This document shows positions 29,694 through 37,801 of a stretch of DNA of 64,000 nt, in pieces. The stretch comes from Azoarcus sp. Aa7. Lineage in GTDB: Bacteria; Pseudomonadota; Gammaproteobacteria; Burkholderiales; Rhodocyclaceae. The notes beneath the pieces are model-generated. The model did no database searches. It worked only from the letters and a program-made list of their open reading frames with translations, and had not been told where the DNA came from. A program made the translations under genes and the position numbers. Location: positions 78,619 through 142,618 of the forward strand of contig NZ_QVLR01000028.1 in assembly GCF_014822185.1 (NCBI RefSeq), in the 5' to 3' direction. Position 1 is the first letter of the stretch. Every line of letters starts with the position of its first letter.

Positions 29694-30467
29694 ATGGCCA
29701 AGTCCTACAATACCCTCGACCGTCATTTCACCCTGCCCCACGTCAGGCAGGTCGAAGCATCGCGGCCGCTGCAGTGGCTGCGCATGGGCTGGGATGACAT
29801 GCGCGCGAACATGGCTGCGAGCTTGAGCTACGGACTGATCTTCGCCGTGCTCGGCTACCTGATCCTCGCCTACGCGACGGACATGCCTTACCTGTTCACC
29901 GCGGCGATCTCCGGCTTCTTCCTCGTCGGCCCGCTGGCCGCGGCTGGCCTGTACGAGATTTCGCGCCGCCACGAGCGCGGCGAAGACGCAGGCTTTGTCG
30001 ACTCCGTGAAGGGACTGGCGAAGCACGGCGACCACCTGCTGTACTACGGGGCCTTTCTCGCCTTCGTGCTGCTCGGCTGGGAGCGCCTGTCTGCGATCCT
30101 GTTCGCGCTCTTCTATCACGGCGTTGCGCCGGACATGGCGAACTTCTTCCAGGATGTGTTCCTGTCCGGCGACTACGTGCATTTCGTCGTCTCCTACCTC
30201 GTCGTCGGCGGTGCGCTTGCCGGCGTAGTGTTCGCGCTGTCCGTGGTGTCGGTGCCGATGCTCATGGACCGCAGCAGCGACATGGTGACGGCGATGATGA
30301 CCAGCGCCCGTGCGGTCGGCTTCAACCTCGGCGCGATGGCGGTATGGGCGGCGCTGATCGTGGTGCTGATCGGGCTCGGCTTCGCGACGATGATGATCGG
30401 CATGGTGGTGCTGCTGCCACTCGTCGGCCATGCCACGTGGCATGCCTACAGGGATCTCGTCGAGTAA
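29694..30467 (+). CDS. DUF2189 family integral membrane protein
   Basis: A 257-residue protein with about six transmembrane helices, beginning near residue 43 (ASLSYGLIFAVLGYLILA). The cytoplasmic N-terminus has the DUF2189 pattern (LQWLRMGWDDMRAN). The family's function is not known; members are common in alpha- and betaproteobacteria and are sometimes near respiratory genes. A near-perfect AAGGAGG lies five bases before the ATG, so strong translation is likely. It stands alone, 228 bases after purC; that gap holds the purC terminator. Confidence 0.85.
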   Translation: MAKSYNTLDRHFTLPHVRQVEASRPLQWLRMGWDDMRANMAASLSYGLIFAVLGYLILAYATDMPYLFTAAISGFFLVGPLAAAGLYEISRRHERGEDAGFVDSVKGLAKHGDHLLYYGAFLAFVLLGWERLSAILFALFYHGVAPDMANFFQDVFLSGDYVHFVVSYLVVGGALAGVVFALSVVSVPMLMDRSSDMVTAMMTSARAVGFNLGAMAVWAALIVVLIGLGFATMMIGMVVLLPLVGHATWHAYRDLVE

Positions 30468-30625
30468 GCCGGCAAGCTCGCTCCCGCGTGCGCCGGCGGC
30501 GCCGATCGCCGCGCACGCCCCACGGCCCCTGCGGTTAGAATGACCGGCCGGGGCTGCGCGCGCGCCCGACTCGCAGCGCTGTTCCCGCCCCTTCCAGAAC
30601 GATCATTGCGCCAGCCGAGAAACGC

Positions 30626-32683
30626 ATGCCCAATCCCCTGCTCGATTTCACCAGCCTGCCGCGCTTCGACGAGATCCGGCCGGAACATGTCGCCCCCGCG
30701 ATCCGCCAGCTCATCGACGAGGACCGCGCGCTGATCGCCGACCTCATCGCCGACCCGGCACCGCCCACGTGGGCCAACTTCGTCACGCCGCTCACCGAGG
30801 AAGGCGAACGCCTCGGCCGCGCGTGGGGCGTGGTCGGCCATCTGCACAGCGTGATGGACGTGCCCGAGTGGCGCGAGGCGTACAACGCCCTGCTGCCGGA
30901 GGTGTCGAGCTTCTACGCCGAGGTCGGCCAGAATCTGGAGCTGTTCGAAAAGTACCGCCAGCTCTTCAACAGCGCCGAGTACGATCAGCTGCCGCCGGTG
31001 CGCCGGCGCATCATCGACCACGAGATGCGCGACTTCCGCCTGTCCGGCGCGGAGCTGCCTGACGCCGACAAGCCGCGCTTCAAGGCGATCCAGGAGGAGA
31101 TGTCGGCGCTCGCGGCGAAGTTCTCCGAGAACCTGCTCGACGCCACCAACGCTCACGCCGAGTGGATCACCGACGAGGCCGAACTCGCCGGCCTGCCCGA
31201 AGACGCGCTCGACGCCGCGCGTGCCGCAGCCGAGCGCGAGGGCAAACCGGGCTGGAAGTTCACGCTGCAGATGCCCTCCTACCTGCCGGTGATGCAGTAC
31301 GCCGACAACCAGGCGCTGCGCGAGCGCATGTACCGCGCCTATGCGACGCGCGCGTCCGAACAGGGCAAGGCGGAACTCGACAACGGCCCGTTGATCGGGC
31401 GCATCCTCGCGCTACGCGCCGAAGAGGCGAAGATGCTGGGCTACGCGAACTACGCCGAGGTGTCGCTGGTCGCGAAGATGGCCGAGTCGCCCGCGCAGGT
31501 GCTCGACTTCCTGCGCGAGCTCGCGGCCAAGGCGAAGCCCTTTGCCGAACGGGATCTCGCCGCGCTGAAGGATTTCGCACGCACCGGCCTGGGTTTGGCC
31601 CCGCTGCAGCCGTGGGACCTCGCCTACGCGTCGGAGAAACTGCGCCAGGCGCGCTATGCGTTCTCCGAGCAGGAGGTAAAGCAGTATTTCCCCGAGCCGA
31701 AGGTGCTCGAAGGCCTGTTCGGCGTGATCAGGAGCCTGTACGGCGTCGATATCGTCGCCGAGGACGCGCCGAAATGGGATCCCAGCGCGCATTTCTTCCG
31801 TATCGAGAAGGCGGGCGAGACGGTCGGCCACTTCTACCTCGACCTGCATGCGCGCGAGACCAAACGGGGCGGGGCGTGGATGGATTCGGCGCGCAGCCGC
31901 TACTCGAACATGCGCGGCGTGCAGACGCCGGTCGCCTACCTGGTATGCAACTTCCCCGGTCCGGTCGGCGGCAAGCCGGCAACCTTCACGCACGACGACG
32001 TGCTGACCCTGTTCCACGAATGCGGCCACGGCCTGCACCACCTGCTGACGCGCGTCGATGACCTCGCGGTGTCGGGCATCCATGGTGTGGAATGGGACGC
32101 GGTCGAGCTGCCCAGCCAGTTCATGGAGAACTTCTGCTGGGAATGGGACGTGCTTTCCGGCATGACCTCCCACGTCGACACCGGTGCGCCGCTGCCGCGC
32201 GAACTCTTCGACAAGATGATCGCGGCGAAGAACTTCCAGGGCGGCATGCAGATGGTGCGCCAGCTCGAATTCTCGATGTTCGACCTGCGCCTGCACAGCG
32301 AGCCGGATGCATCGACCGGCCCGGTGCCGGTCGAGCAGGTGATGGCGCTGCTCGACGCGGTGCGCCGCGAGGTCGCGGTGATGTTCCCGCCCGCCTGGCA
32401 CCGCTTCCCGCACAGCTTCTCGCATATTTTCGCGGGCGGCTATGCGGCGGGCTACTACAGCTACAAGTGGGCGGAGGTATTGTCGGCCGACGCGTTCGCG
32501 GCCTTCGAGGAGGCCGGTGCGGGCAAGGGGACGCTGCTCGATCGCGACACCGGCGAGCGCTTCTGGCGCGAGATCCTCGCAGTGGGCGGCAGCCGCCCGG
32601 CGCTGGATTCGTTCAAGGCCTTCCGCGGACGCGAACCGCGCGTCGATGCGCTGCTGCGCCACAACGGCATGGTGGAGGCGTAA
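30626..32683 (+). CDS. prlC: Oligopeptidase A (M3 family zinc peptidase)
   Basis: A cytoplasmic zinc metallopeptidase of 685 residues that degrades short peptides and freed signal peptides. The zinc site LFHECGHGLHH is near residue 464, with the third ligand region VEWDAVELPSQFMENF about 40 residues later; HIFAGGYAAGYYSYKW near the C-terminus is also typical. The length matches the E. coli enzyme (680). GAGAAA precedes the ATG. It appears to be a single-gene unit. Confidence 0.96.
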   Translation: MPNPLLDFTSLPRFDEIRPEHVAPAIRQLIDEDRALIADLIADPAPPTWANFVTPLTEEGERLGRAWGVVGHLHSVMDVPEWREAYNALLPEVSSFYAEVGQNLELFEKYRQLFNSAEYDQLPPVRRRIIDHEMRDFRLSGAELPDADKPRFKAIQEEMSALAAKFSENLLDATNAHAEWITDEAELAGLPEDALDAARAAAEREGKPGWKFTLQMPSYLPVMQYADNQALRERMYRAYATRASEQGKAELDNGPLIGRILALRAEEAKMLGYANYAEVSLVAKMAESPAQVLDFLRELAAKAKPFAERDLAALKDFARTGLGLAPLQPWDLAYASEKLRQARYAFSEQEVKQYFPEPKVLEGLFGVIRSLYGVDIVAEDAPKWDPSAHFFRIEKAGETVGHFYLDLHARETKRGGAWMDSARSRYSNMRGVQTPVAYLVCNFPGPVGGKPATFTHDDVLTLFHECGHGLHHLLTRVDDLAVSGIHGVEWDAVELPSQFMENFCWEWDVLSGMTSHVDTGAPLPRELFDKMIAAKNFQGGMQMVRQLEFSMFDLRLHSEPDASTGPVPVEQVMALLDAVRREVAVMFPPAWHRFPHSFSHIFAGGYAAGYYSYKWAEVLSADAFAAFEEAGAGKGTLLDRDTGERFWREILAVGGSRPALDSFKAFRGREPRVDALLRHNGMVEA

Positions 32684-32722
32684 GCGCCTGACGGGGGCGC
32701 TGCCCTGCAGCGCTCCCGCGCA

Positions 32723-32902
32723 TCACTGCATCGCGGCGTGACCTTCGAACACGCGGTCCTGCACATGGACGGGAACGCCGCGCTCGGTCATGTTCGTTCG
32801 CGCATTCGCCCGGTCGCCGCCGCGGGCGAGATACTGGACGATCGTTTCCACGTACTGGCGCATCACCCAATCGATGCGCTGCTCCAATCCAGGATTTTCC
32901 AC
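32723..32902 (-). CDS. Small hypothetical protein, 59 residues, GTG start
   Basis: I do not recognise the protein. It opens with a GTG preceded at about seven bases by GGAGGGGGAG, one of the strongest ribosome-binding sequences in the window, which argues for a real gene. The product has a helical, amphipathic region (RIDWVMRQYVETIVQYLARGG) and a charged tail. The frame is open upstream, where an ATG at 32986 could add 28 Arg-rich residues. It is convergent with prlC, 40 bases apart. Confidence 0.5.
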   Translation of the reverse strand: MENPGLEQRIDWVMRQYVETIVQYLARGGDRANARTNMTERGVPVHVQDRVFEGHAAMQ

Positions 32903-33073
32903 GATCGAACTCCCCCTCCGGGACGCCCTCACGAACGCCAATCCCTCACGCCCTGTCCGGTTCATCCAGCGCATGATTCGCGTCATTCTTTCAGAAAATA
33001 ATAAATTGCCGGCGATACAAACGGATGCCAAATCGCGCACATCGGCGGTACAAAACGGTGTAAAAGCGCGGAA

Positions 33074-33093
33074 TACACGCGTCCTACACGCGT
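33074..33093. promoter_or_regulatory. Direct repeat TACACGCGT with 11-base period upstream of the DUF3617 gene
   Basis: TACACGCGT occurs twice, at 33074-33082 and 33085-33093, one helical turn apart. Directly repeated half-sites at this period are typical of OmpR/PhoB-family regulators. It lies about 90 bases before the ATG of the next gene. The surrounding 32903-33184 stretch is less GC-rich than its neighbours, as promoters often are. Confidence 0.4.
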
Positions 33094-33184
33094 GAACGCT
33101 GCCACCGATACGTCCTCGCGGGGCAATCGCACGGAACCGCGGGTGCCTTCGTGCCGTCAAACGAGCCACTTCAAGAACACTGCT

Positions 33185-33727
33185 ATGGACCGCAATTCCT
33201 CCCGCAAGTTTTCCCTCGCACTGGGCCTCGTCGCATGCAGCATGGCCTGCGCAGTGCAGGCTGCCGACATCCGCCCTGGGCTGTGGGAGTTCCGCTCGAC
33301 GCGACTCAACATCGGCGGCCTGCCCGACCTGTCCTCGCAGATGGCGCAGGCCCAGCAGTACCTCCGCAGCCTGCCCCCCGACATGCGGCGCATGGTCGAG
33401 CAGCAGATGGCGGCACGCGGCGTCAGCCTCGGCAACGACGGCGCCGCGCGCAGCTGCATCACGCCCGAACAGGCGAAATCCGACACCATCTATTCGGGCA
33501 AGACCGAAGGCAGCTGCACGCTCGACAAGGTCGTGAAATCCGGCAGCACCGTACGCGGCCAGCTCACCTGCACGCAACCCACTGCCACGGGCAACTTCGA
33601 GGCACACGTCCAGACGCCCGAGCGCTTCACGACGCGGGTGCACATGAACTCCCAGCGCGGAGACATGCAAATGGACACGGACGCGCGTTGGCTCGGCCCA
33701 GACTGCGCCGCGCCGCGCCGGGGCTGA
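33185..33727 (+). CDS. DUF3617 family exported protein
   Basis: A 180-residue protein with a signal peptide (FSLALGLVACSMACAVQA). The mature part starts with the DUF3617 hallmark ADIRPGLWEF, continues with a Met/Gln-rich helical stretch, then RSCITPEQAKS and two later Cys, and ends with DARWLGPDC. The four mature Cys suggest disulfides in the periplasm. The family has no known function. The ATG at 33185 gives a proper signal peptide; the frame is open to 33092. It appears monocistronic. Confidence 0.8.
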   Translation: MDRNSSRKFSLALGLVACSMACAVQAADIRPGLWEFRSTRLNIGGLPDLSSQMAQAQQYLRSLPPDMRRMVEQQMAARGVSLGNDGAARSCITPEQAKSDTIYSGKTEGSCTLDKVVKSGSTVRGQLTCTQPTATGNFEAHVQTPERFTTRVHMNSQRGDMQMDTDARWLGPDCAAPRRG

Positions 33728-33788
33728 AGCGCTCCCCAGCGATCGCACGAATACGGGCCCGCGCGGCGCCGGCCGGCGATGCAGGCTC

Positions 33789-33891
33789 CGTAGGGCGGAT
33801 GAGCCGCAGGCCGAGTTTGCCAACTGCGCCGCCGCATGTCCATGATCACCTCCGCCATGCGGCGGAAGGCGCTGCGCTTTTCCGCCCTACG
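33789..33891. repeat. Short inverted-repeat element (REP/MITE-like), about 103 bp
   Basis: Perfect 11-base terminal inverted repeats, CGTAGGGCGGA at 33789-33799 and its complement at 33881-33891, flank an imperfectly palindromic interior with GCCGCAGG and CATGCGGCGGAAGGC. No coding frame fits. GTAGGGCGGA-type intergenic repeats occur in many proteobacterial genomes; membership in such a family is inference. It sits in the 316-base gap 33728-34043 between the DUF3617 gene and xth; the rest of the gap shows nothing recognisable. Confidence 0.7.
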
Positions 33892-34043
33892 CCGGCCTGC
33901 ACGGCGCTTGACCCGGATAACTGTATCTACGGGAATTCGTGCGATTACTCTGACGCCCCCACAGCAACGGAGAGCTCGGGCAGAATGCCGGCATTGCGGA
34001 GGCCGCGTCCTCGCGCGCCCACTCGTCACCAAGCCGTCACCCC

Positions 34044-34805
34044 ATGAAGATCGCCACCTGGAACGTCAACTCCCTCAAGGTCCGCCTGCCCCACGTGCTC
34101 GACTGGCTCGCCGCCAACCGGCCGGATGCCCTGTGCCTGCAGGAGCTCAAGATGGAGGACAAGGCCTTCCCCGCCGCCGAACTCGAGGCGGCCGGCTACC
34201 GCGCGGTGTTCAACGGCCAGAAGACTTACAACGGCGTCGCGATCCTCAGCCCGCAGGCCCCGGATGAAACGATGCGCGACATTCCCGGCTTCGCCGACGA
34301 ACAGAAGCGCATCATCGCCGCCACCATCGGCGGCGTGCGCGTCGTCAGCGCCTACTTTCCCAACGGTCAGGCCGTCGGCTCGGACAAGTTCGAATACAAA
34401 CTGCGCTGGCTCGCCGCCCTCACCGACTGGCTGCACGAAGAGATGAAGACCCACGAGCGCCTCGTGCTCGCCGGCGACTTCAACATCGCGCCCGAGGACC
34501 GCGACGCCCACCCCGACTGGAAGGAAGAGATACACGTCTCGCAGCCCGAACGGGCCGCATTCGCCGCGCTGACGGAACTGGGCCTCGCCGACGCCTTCCG
34601 CCTCTTCGAGCAGCCGGAGAAGAGCTATTCGTGGTGGGATTACCGCATGGGCGCGTTCCGTCGCAACTTCGGCCTGCGCATCGACCACATCCTCGTCTCG
34701 CAGGCGCTGCGCGGAAACTGCCGCAGCTGCGCGATAGACAAGACCCCGCGCAAGCTCGAACGCCCCTCCGACCACGCCCCGGTGGTCGTCGAACTCGACC
34801 TGTAG
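34044..34805 (+). CDS. xth: Exodeoxyribonuclease III
   Basis: A Mg-dependent AP endonuclease and 3'-5' exonuclease of base excision repair, 253 residues. N-terminal MKIATWNVNS gives Asn7, LCLQELK gives Glu34, LAGDFNIAPED holds the Asp-x-Asn catalytic pair, and LRIDHILVS and SDHAPVVVEL complete the family pattern with the last catalytic His. It begins in its own unit after the inverted-repeat element and is followed 12 bases later by a Crp/Fnr regulator, probably cotranscribed. Confidence 0.95.
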   Translation: MKIATWNVNSLKVRLPHVLDWLAANRPDALCLQELKMEDKAFPAAELEAAGYRAVFNGQKTYNGVAILSPQAPDETMRDIPGFADEQKRIIAATIGGVRVVSAYFPNGQAVGSDKFEYKLRWLAALTDWLHEEMKTHERLVLAGDFNIAPEDRDAHPDWKEEIHVSQPERAAFAALTELGLADAFRLFEQPEKSYSWWDYRMGAFRRNFGLRIDHILVSQALRGNCRSCAIDKTPRKLERPSDHAPVVVELDL

Positions 34806-34817
34806 GCACCACCCGCC

Positions 34818-35495
34818 ATGATCACGCCGACTCCGGATACCGCCCTCGCCGCCGCCCACTACCCGATGATCGCGGCGCTGCCCGAAGCCGCGCGCCGGCG
34901 CCTGCTCGCAGCCGGGCGCTGGGCACGCGTGCCGGCCGGCACCCTGCTGTTCGACGACCGCCAAGCCTGCGAAGGCTTTCCCTTCGTCGTCGAAGGCTCG
35001 GTGCGCGTCGTCAAGTGCGCGCCGAACGGGCGCGAGCTGCCGCTGTACCGCGTCACGCCGGGCGAGACCTGCATCATCTCCTCGTCCTGCCTGCTCGGAC
35101 ACGAGGACTACAACGCGCGCGGCATCGCCGAGACCGACACCGTGCTGCTGATGCTGCCCAAGCCCGAGTTCGACGCGCTGCTCGCCGAACCGGCCTTCCG
35201 CAGCTTCGTGTTCCACCTCTTCGCCGAGCGCATCGCCGACCTGATGCAGCTCATCGAGGAAGTCGCCTTCCACCGCCTCGACCAGCGCCTCGCCGCCCAG
35301 CTCCTCGGCAAGGGACGCCTCCTGCACGTCACGCACCAGCAACTCGCCGACGAGCTCGGCAGCGTGCGCGAATTCGTCAGCCGCCTGCTCAAGGGCTTCG
35401 CCGCGCAGGGCCTGGTGAAGCTGTCGCGCGAACAGGTCGAGATCCTCGACCCCGCAGGCCTGCGCCGCATCGCGAGCGACGGCCGGCAGACCTGA
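34818..35495 (+). CDS. Crp/Fnr family transcription regulator
   Basis: A 225-residue regulator with an N-terminal cyclic-nucleotide-binding fold (about 20-140) and a C-terminal winged helix (recognition region THQQLADELGSVREFVSRLL, about 174-193). It lacks the Fnr N-terminal Cys cluster but has Cys51, 67, 85 and 91; the last two, in ETCIISSSCLL, could be a thiol switch. cAMP-contacting residues of Crp are not evident. It lies 12 bases after xth and is followed by a 16-base palindrome and a DUF2892 gene, the arrangement expected for a local regulator and target. Confidence 0.88.
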   Translation: MITPTPDTALAAAHYPMIAALPEAARRRLLAAGRWARVPAGTLLFDDRQACEGFPFVVEGSVRVVKCAPNGRELPLYRVTPGETCIISSSCLLGHEDYNARGIAETDTVLLMLPKPEFDALLAEPAFRSFVFHLFAERIADLMQLIEEVAFHRLDQRLAAQLLGKGRLLHVTHQQLADELGSVREFVSRLLKGFAAQGLVKLSREQVEILDPAGLRRIASDGRQT

Positions 35496-35508
35496 GCGCC
35501 TGGGGCTG

Positions 35509-35524
35509 TGTAACCGAGGTTACA
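35509..35524. promoter_or_regulatory. Perfect palindrome TGTAACC-GA-GGTTACA, candidate Crp/Fnr operator
   Basis: Seven-base half-sites separated by GA, exactly symmetric, lying 13 bases after the regulator stop and 62 bases before the DUF2892 start. Crp/Fnr dimers bind palindromes of about this size. No T-run follows, so it is not a terminator. The link to the regulator is by position and symmetry. Confidence 0.6.
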
Positions 35525-35586
35525 GACCGGCGGGCCGGCGAGTGTTGAAATACGCTCGCAAACCTGGACAACCCCCGGAGAAAATC

Positions 35587-35781
35587 ATGAATGCAAACGT
35601 CGGCGGTATCGACAAGATCCTTCGCATCGTCGCGGGCCTGGTCCTGATCGCTCTCGCGATCATGGGCATCGGCGCCCCCTGGACCTGGATCGGCGTCGTG
35701 CCCCTCGCCACCGGCCTGATGGGCTGGTGCCCGGCCTACTCGATCTTCGGCCTCAACACCTGCCCGATGAAGAAGGCCTGA
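35587..35781 (+). CDS. DUF2892 (YgaP-like) small membrane protein
   Basis: A 64-residue protein with two transmembrane helices (LRIVAGLVLIALAIMGI and WIGVVPLATGLMGW), the DUF2892 fold found as the membrane part of E. coli YgaP rhodanese. Two Cys (GWCPAYSIFGLNTCPM) are characteristic. The family is linked to sulfur/sulfide handling, but this copy has no rhodanese domain. The ATG at 35587 has CGGAGAAAA upstream. It is probably controlled by the Crp/Fnr protein just upstream through the palindrome between them. Confidence 0.85.
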   Translation: MNANVGGIDKILRIVAGLVLIALAIMGIGAPWTWIGVVPLATGLMGWCPAYSIFGLNTCPMKKA

Positions 35782-35801
35782 ACGTCCTTCGCGACGTCGC
35801 A

Positions 35802-35827
35802 AAAAAGCCGGGGCGACCCGGCTTTTT
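35802..35827. terminator. Bidirectional terminator between DUF2892 gene and rsmA
   Basis: An 11-base arm AAAAAGCCGGG, loop GCGA and exact complement CCCGGCTTTTT. It serves the DUF2892 gene from the left and rsmA from the right. Confidence 0.92.
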
Positions 35828-35855
35828 GTCGTTTACGGCTCGGAGTCCTCCCGAA

Positions 35856-36641
35856 CTAGGCCGAGACACCCTTCTTGGCGACATGGTTCGCGATATTGAC
35901 ATAGTCCGTGACGCTCAGCCGCTCGCCGCGCAGCCCCGAATCCACGCCCAAGGCCGCGAAGTCCTGCTCGTCGAGAAAGTCTCGCAGCGTATTGCGCAGC
36001 GTCTTGCGCCGCTGGCCGAAGGCCGCCGCGACGATGCGGCCGAGCAGCTCCTCGTCCTCCGCGCCGAGCTGCTCGGGCGGCAGCGGCACCATGCGCACGA
36101 TGCTGGAAGTCACCTTCGGCGCCGGGCGGAACGCCCCCGGCGGCACGTCGAAAAGGCGCCCCATGCGGAACCGGTACTGCAGCATCACCGACAGGCGTCC
36201 GTACTCCTCGGTCCCTGGCTCGGCCACCATGCGCATCACGACCTCCTTCTGCAGCATGAAGGTCATGTCCGTGACGCTCTCGGCGAAGGACGCGAGATGG
36301 AACAGCAGCGGCGTCGAGATGTTGTACGGCAGGTTGCCCACCACGCGCAGCGGCGCGCCCAGGGTGCCGAAATCGAACTTCAGCGCATCGCCCTCGTGGA
36401 TCGTCAGGCGCTCCGGCGTGTAGCGCTCCTTCAGGCGCGCGATCAGGTCGCGGTCGATCTCGACCACGTGCATGTGCCCGAGGCGCTCGACCAGCGGATC
36501 GGTCATTGCCGCGAGCCCCGGACCGATCTCGACGATCGTGTCGCCAACGGCAGGGCGGATCGCATCGACGATCTTGCGGATGATGTTGGGGTCGGACAGG
36601 AAGTTCTGCCCGAAACGCTTGCGGGCGTGGTGCTCGGTCAT
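35856..36641 (-). CDS. rsmA: 16S rRNA dimethyladenosine transferase RsmA (KsgA)
   Basis: It dimethylates A1518 and A1519 of 16S rRNA with S-adenosylmethionine late in small-subunit assembly. The 261 residues show RKRFGQNFL, the cofactor motif [11 protein letters not shown], and the catalytic NLPYNIST near residue 104, then [12 protein letters not shown]. It is the last gene of lptD-surA-pdxA-rsmA, the order also found in E. coli. A 167-base gap separates it from pdxA. Confidence 0.96.
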   Translation of the reverse strand: MTEHHARKRFGQNFLSDPNIIRKIVDAIRPAVGDTIVEIGPGLAAMTDPLVERLGHMHVVEIDRDLIARLKERYTPERLTIHEGDALKFDFGTLGAPLRVVGNLPYNISTPLLFHLASFAESVTDMTFMLQKEVVMRMVAEPGTEEYGRLSVMLQYRFRMGRLFDVPPGAFRPAPKVTSSIVRMVPLPPEQLGAEDEELLGRIVAAAFGQRRKTLRNTLRDFLDEQDFAALGVDSGLRGERLSVTDYVNIANHVAKKGVSA

Positions 36642-36808
36642 TCGATATCTCTACAGGTTGTCGGCGACGCCGAAGCGGCAGTGCTTCCGTGATGCAGCCC
36701 GCGCGATGGCGGCTTTCGGGCCGAGGCGTCCGCCACGCGCCAACGAGGACCGGAAGCCGCCGTCGCGCGGGCGGGTCGACCGGCACTCAGGTTCAAAGAA
36801 TCCGGCGT

Positions 36809-37795
36809 TCAGCCGCGCCCACGCGCCATTGCCATCGCCAGCTCGACCGCCGCGAACAGGCTGCCCGGATCGGCCCTTCCCGTTCCGGCGAGGTCCAGCG
36901 CCGTGCCGTGATCGACTGATGTGCGGATGATCGGCAGGCCCAGCGTCACGTTCACGCCGCCACCGAAGCTCGCGTGCTTCAACACCGGCAGGCCCTGGTC
37001 GTGGTACATCGCCAGCACCGCATCGCCCTGTTCCAGCGTGTGCGGCACGAACAGCGTGTCGGCAGGCAGCGGCCCGGCGAGCTGCATGCCCTCGCCGCGC
37101 AGCTTCTCCAGCACCGGCGTGATCACCTCGATCTCCTCGCGCCCCATATGGCCGCCCTCGCCCGCATGCGGATTCAGGCCGGCGACGAGGATGCGCGGCG
37201 CCGTCAGGCCGAAATGCCGCACCAGGTCGCCGTGCAGGATGCGCAGCGTCGCCTCCAGCAACTCGCGCGTGATCGCCGCAGGCACCGCCGCGAGCGGCAG
37301 GTGCGTCGTCGCCAGCGCAACGCGCATGCCACCGCCAACCAGCATCATCACCACCAGCGGCGTGCCGGTATGCTCGGCGAGGTACTCGGTATGCCCGCTG
37401 AAGGGCACCCCGGCGTCGTTGATGACGCCCTTGTGCACCGGCGCCGTCACCATCCCGGCGAACTCGCCGCTGCGGCAGCCCGCCAGCGCGCGGTCGAGCA
37501 GCGCGAGCACGTAGGGGGCGTTTGCCGCGTCGAGCACGCCGGCGCGCGCCGGCACGGCCAACGGAACGTGCAGCACCTCGAGTGCGTTCTCCGGCGCCGC
37601 ATCGCATGCGGGATCGAAGGGCACGACCGCGACGCGGCCACCGGCACGCTCGCGGATCAGCCCGATGTCGCCGAGGACGACGGTACGCACCGGCCAGTCG
37701 CGCCCGGCCAGATGCGCGCACAGCTCGGGGCCGACACCGGCCGGCTCGCCGCTCGTGACGGCTAGGACAGGCAACCTCGTGGGCAGCCCCGGCAC
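36809..37795 (-). CDS. pdxA: 4-Hydroxythreonine-4-phosphate dehydrogenase PdxA
   Basis: A metal- and NAD-dependent enzyme of pyridoxal phosphate synthesis (DXP-dependent route), 328 residues. Visible marks: TSGEPAGVGPEL near residue 14, TAPVHKG, FSGHTEYLAE, LNPHAGEGG and YHDQGLPVLKH, where the conserved His residues bind the metal. It starts six bases after surA ends, as in the classic lptD-surA-pdxA-rsmA operon, so it is cotranscribed with outer-membrane biogenesis genes. Confidence 0.96.
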   Translation of the reverse strand: MPGLPTRLPVLAVTSGEPAGVGPELCAHLAGRDWPVRTVVLGDIGLIRERAGGRVAVVPFDPACDAAPENALEVLHVPLAVPARAGVLDAANAPYVLALLDRALAGCRSGEFAGMVTAPVHKGVINDAGVPFSGHTEYLAEHTGTPLVVMMLVGGGMRVALATTHLPLAAVPAAITRELLEATLRILHGDLVRHFGLTAPRILVAGLNPHAGEGGHMGREEIEVITPVLEKLRGEGMQLAGPLPADTLFVPHTLEQGDAVLAMYHDQGLPVLKHASFGGGVNVTLGLPIIRTSVDHGTALDLAGTGRADPGSLFAAVELAMAMARGRG

Positions 37796-37801
37796 GCCGG
37801 C

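Noticed and set aside
30468..30625. Terminator in the DUF2189-prlC gap
   Set aside because: GC-rich inverted bits exist but no stable stem with a T-run was found.
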